64,000 bases of DNA from JAAUTY01 sp964397305 (GTDB taxonomy: Bacteria; Cyanobacteriota; Cyanobacteriia; Cyanobacteriales; Spirulinaceae). Shown here one piece after another: positions 61,456 through 64,000 of this stretch (positions within the stretch are counted from its first letter, which is position 1; each line of letters opens with the position of its first letter). The DNA is taken from positions 1 through 64,000 of the forward strand of contig CAYNIP010000012.1 in the NCBI GenBank assembly GCA_964397305.1, read 5' to 3'. The notes beneath the pieces are model-generated. The model made no database searches. It saw nothing but the letters and a program-made list of their open reading frames with translations, and was not told where the DNA came from. A program made the position numbers and the translations under genes.

Positions 61456-61665
61456 CTAAAGGCTTGGGGCTTGGTGATGGGGGTTGACGCCGTTGGGAGC
61501 GAAGGCTGAGCCGACGAGGGCTGTGAGGCCGCTGACTAGGATCAGGGTTGTGATCGCGATCGCGCTGGTCAGTTTTAGCCGTGGCAGCTCAAAGGAGCGC
61601 AGGCCGAGGGGCCCGTAAAGCTCTTCGTAAGCGGCTGCCATGTGAGTATAGCCGAGCGTATCCAT
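61456..61665 (-). CDS. Small single-helix membrane protein
   Basis: The 69-residue protein begins MDTLGYTHMAAAYEELYG and has one transmembrane helix (LTSAIAITTLILVSGLTALVGSAF). A strong AAGGAGA site lies a few bases before the ATG at 61665, so I prefer this over the longer frame from 61776. I cannot name the family; small photosynthetic-membrane proteins have this layout, but that is inference. Confidence 0.6.
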   Translation of the reverse strand: MDTLGYTHMAAAYEELYGPLGLRSFELPRLKLTSAIAITTLILVSGLTALVGSAFAPNGVNPHHQAPSL

Positions 61666-61816
61666 GACGGTCTCCTTGGTCGTGCAGGGGGCGAAGGCGA
61701 GAGGGTCAGGCTGTGAGTTACTACGGCGGGCAGAGCCCGCATACCGGATAATCTCGATCAATTCCGAGTTCATCATAGCATTGCCATCTCAGCTCTTGTC
61801 CTAGGGTGCCGCCTCT

Positions 61817-62058
61817 GGGTGGACGAAAAAAAGTGCGGCTCCCCTAAATTTTGAGCGATGGTTCCAGGAACAGAGCATAACCCTCTTCAGCGTTACGCCC
61901 CCCCTCTGCAAGAAGCCTCTGCGCGTCTCCATCCCCCGGCCCCTGCTCCCAAGCTGGGAGCAGGGGAGCTAGAAGCCCCTCTCCTAACTTGGGAGAGCGG
62001 TTGGGGTGAGGGTTTAGCGCAGGAGTACCAACATCCCGCATAAAATTTCGTCCACCCC
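61817..62058. mobile_element. MITE-like element, family 2, copy D
   Basis: This element is bounded by GGGTGGACGAAAAAAAG and CAAATTT-type CGTCCACCC inverted ends (242 bases). Its reverse complement aligns along its length with 34611-34908. It includes the palindromic CTCCCAAGCTGGGAG module and part of the CTGCGCGTCT repeat. Confidence 0.75.
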
Positions 62059-62217
62059 CGCCACATCCGACTGGTGGCAGAAGCGGCGATCGCTCGCTAG
62101 GATAATGAATTGGTCATCGGAATTGGGAAAACCGGGTTGTGCGGGGGCTGAATCCCAGACCCCTTCGGGTCTGCAATCCCCTTAGGTCTTGCCCAGTGAT
62201 GTTTTAAGGAGAAACTT

Positions 62218-63516
62218 GTGGTCGCTACTGCATTTAAAACCAGCAAATCAGAGGAAATCTTTAGCGCTGCCCAGAAACTAATGCCGGGGGGAGTGAGCTC
62301 GCCGGTGCGTGCCTTTAAGTCCGTCGGCGGGCAGCCGATCGTCTTTGACCGCGTGAGCGGCGCGCGCATTTGGGACGCCGATGGGAACGAATACATCGAC
62401 TATGTGGGAACCTGGGGCCCAGCCATCTGCGGCCACGCCCACCCGGACGTGATCGCAGCCCTCCACGGGGCCTTGGATAAGGGTACGAGCTTCGGCGCCC
62501 CCTGTGAATTGGAAAATATCCTGGCCGAGATGGTGATTGCCGCCGTCCCCAGCATTGAGCTTGTGCGCTTTGTCAACTCCGGTACCGAGGCCTGTATGTC
62601 GGTGCTGCGACTGATGCGGGCCTTCACCGGCCGCGAGAAGGTGGTCAAGTTTGAGGGCTGCTACCACGGTCACGCCGATATGTTTTTAGTTAAGGCCGGT
62701 TCTGGCGTGGCCACCCTAGGCCTGCCTGACTCCCCCGGCGTGCCCAAATCCACCGCCGCCGCCACCCTCACGGCTCCCTACAACGACCTGGAAGCGGTCA
62801 AGACCCTGTTTGCGGAGAATCCAGGAGAAATCGCTGGCGTGATCCTCGAGCCCGTCGTGGGAAATTCGGGCTTTATTGCCCCCGATGCGGGGTTCTTAGA
62901 AGGGCTGCGGGTGTTGACTCAGGAGCAGGGGGCGCTGCTGATCTTTGATGAAGTGATGACCGGCTTCCGTATTGCCTACGGGGGAGCCCAAGAAAAGTTC
63001 GGTGTCACCCCGGACTTGACCACCCTGGGCAAGGTCATCGGTGGCGGCCTGCCGGTAGGAGCCTACGGCGGCCGGGCCGACATCATGGCGATGGTGGCTC
63101 CAGCCGGGCCCATGTACCAGGCCGGAACCCTCTCGGGCAATCCCCTAGCGATGACAGCGGGCATCGAAACCCTGAAGCTGCTGCAAAAACCGGGGACCTA
63201 TGAGCACCTGGAGCGGGTCACGCGGCAACTGGTGGACGGGCTGCTGGCGATCGCCCAGGACACGGGCCACGCCACCTGCGGCGGCAACATCAGCGGCATG
63301 TTTGGCCTCTTCTTCTGCCCTGGTCCAGTCCACAACTACGAAGCTGCCAAGCAGTCAGACCTGCAAAAGTTCGCCCGCTACCACCGTGGGATGCTAGAGC
63401 ATGGCATCTACTTGGCTCCTTCCCAGTTCGAGGCCGGCTTTACCTCCCTCGCCCACACGGAGGCGGAGATCGAGCAAACCCTGACCGCCGCCCGGGCGGT
63501 CATGGCTCGTCTCTAG
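62218..63516 (+). CDS. hemL: Glutamate-1-semialdehyde 2,1-aminomutase
   Basis: HemL makes 5-aminolevulinate, the precursor of haem, chlorophyll and bilins. The 432-residue PLP enzyme has MPGGVSSPVRAF, GCYHGHADMFL, EPVVGNSG, LLIFDEVMTGFR and the PLP Lys in LGKVIGGGLPVGAYGG. The start is a GTG at 62218 with AAGGAG at 62208-62213. Confidence 0.96.
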   Translation: MVATAFKTSKSEEIFSAAQKLMPGGVSSPVRAFKSVGGQPIVFDRVSGARIWDADGNEYIDYVGTWGPAICGHAHPDVIAALHGALDKGTSFGAPCELENILAEMVIAAVPSIELVRFVNSGTEACMSVLRLMRAFTGREKVVKFEGCYHGHADMFLVKAGSGVATLGLPDSPGVPKSTAAATLTAPYNDLEAVKTLFAENPGEIAGVILEPVVGNSGFIAPDAGFLEGLRVLTQEQGALLIFDEVMTGFRIAYGGAQEKFGVTPDLTTLGKVIGGGLPVGAYGGRADIMAMVAPAGPMYQAGTLSGNPLAMTAGIETLKLLQKPGTYEHLERVTRQLVDGLLAIAQDTGHATCGGNISGMFGLFFCPGPVHNYEAAKQSDLQKFARYHRGMLEHGIYLAPSQFEAGFTSLAHTEAEIEQTLTAARAVMARL

Positions 63517-63879
63517 TCCGGCTGCCAAAGCGCTTGGGGTGGGCCTAGGCCTACCCTGAGCCAAGCTCAAGGTAGCTTGGAAAATACCGAACCTATCCTG
63601 GATCTCGGGGCGATCGAAAACCCTCAAACCAAACAACGGTTAAGAAGAAGATCGCCCTCCTGCGGCTCCTCATCACCAAACGGGAGTAGGCATAGTTGGG
63701 CGTTAGCCCTCTGGGGGCGCGCTGAAGCGCAACGACAGTTGGAGGTCGTGCTTGTAAGGCCTCGACGTTCTGATTGCTCTTCTGGCTAGCGGATTCCGTA
63801 TTAGTTCCCCAAAGCACCGTGTCTGGGTATCCTGCAAGTACAGAGACCAAGGCGCAGAATACTGGCAGCACTGAAATTT
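63517..63879. other. Spacer after hemL
   Basis: No gene is called. Two chance ORFs overlap on opposite strands. A short imperfect inverted repeat (CTACCCTGAGCCAAGCTCAAGGTAG, about 63552-63577) could be a weak terminator of hemL. Confidence 0.35.
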
Positions 63880-64000
63880 ATGTTGGATGGGTCACAGTGG
63901 GAGCAGCAGGTTCAATTGGCCTGTGAGGCGGGGCAGTACGAGCAGGCGGCTCAACTCGTGGAGCAGGCGATCGCCCTCACCCCCGCGTGCAAGGATCTTT
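63880..64000 (+). CDS. TPR-type protein, 5' part (continues beyond window)
   Basis: The frame from ATG 63880 runs open to the window edge for 40 codons. It reads CEAGQYEQAAQLVEQAIALTP, one tetratricopeptide unit. In cyanobacteria this N-terminus is often followed by more TPRs and a glycosyltransferase domain, but this cannot be seen here. Confidence 0.6.
   Translation, partial: MLDGSQWEQQVQLACEAGQYEQAAQLVEQAIALTPACKDL

Overview
The window comes from a GC-rich cyanobacterium. Evidence is a photosystem II extrinsic protein (psbU), a probable phycobilisome-degradation regulator (nblR), a photosynthetic-type GAPDH (gap2), hemL, a stand-alone protochlorophyllide-reductase-type domain, a caspase-like protein, and the octamer GCGATCGC (HIP1) scattered through genes and spacers. 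Species cannot be named from the sequence alone. Most genes are ordinary chromosomal housekeeping genes in short operons, separated by spacers rich in dispersed GC-rich palindromic repeats. I saw no rRNA, tRNA or CRISPR array.

Layout. 0-3 kb: a broken IS4-family transposase, nblR and a beta-propeller-repeat gene. 3-8 kb: gap2, then murC-murB and a YbaB/EbfC protein. 8-11.5 kb: a caspase-like lipoprotein with an EF-hand, head-to-head with a beta-barrel protein, then Uma2 copy 1. 11.5-17.5 kb: nadB, psbU, a DAHP synthase gene with an elaborate leader, and PBP2. 17.5-24.1 kb: potA, an M23 peptidase, a nucleoside deoxyribosyltransferase-like gene, the PCP-reductase domain, a frameshifted M48 protease and lemA. 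24.4-34.4 kb: a small 47-codon gene, a HisKA-EAL fusion divergent from a large hybrid-type histidine kinase, a TSUP permease, a DUF4347/DUF4114 surface protein and a SPOR protein. 35-42 kb: efp-accB, an ArsR regulator, thrC, a two-gene operon encoding a ketosynthase III fused to a haem-oxygenase-like putative di-iron domain, and Uma2 copy 2. 42-54 kb: a fused xanthine-dehydrogenase-type oxidase, a TPR protein, two conserved hypotheticals, upp, a quinone oxidoreductase, htpG, a CbbY-like HAD phosphatase and lgt. 54-64 kb: a pair of M16 peptidases overlapping a SulP-STAS-cNMP transporter, pyrC-like, lepB, an Atx1-like copper chaperone, a small membrane protein, hemL and the start of a TPR gene.

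Most notable observations. (1) Upstream of the DAHP synthase gene a 25-codon ORF has a good ribosome-binding site and 9 aromatic residues in a 12-residue stretch. It is followed by a terminator and a complementary antiterminator segment. This is the signature of ribosome-mediated attenuation by Phe/Tyr/Trp, and a second terminator with a competing hairpin lies just upstream. (2) The ketosynthase III/di-iron fusion is translationally coupled to an uncharacterised gene and looks like an undescribed lipid or small-molecule pathway. (3) A Uma2 gene is present as two nearly identical copies 30 kb apart in inverted orientation. (4) Two MITE-like element families each occur twice. (5) Dispersed repeats have entered the coding sequence of the xanthine dehydrogenase-like gene and the C-terminus of the CbbY-like gene.
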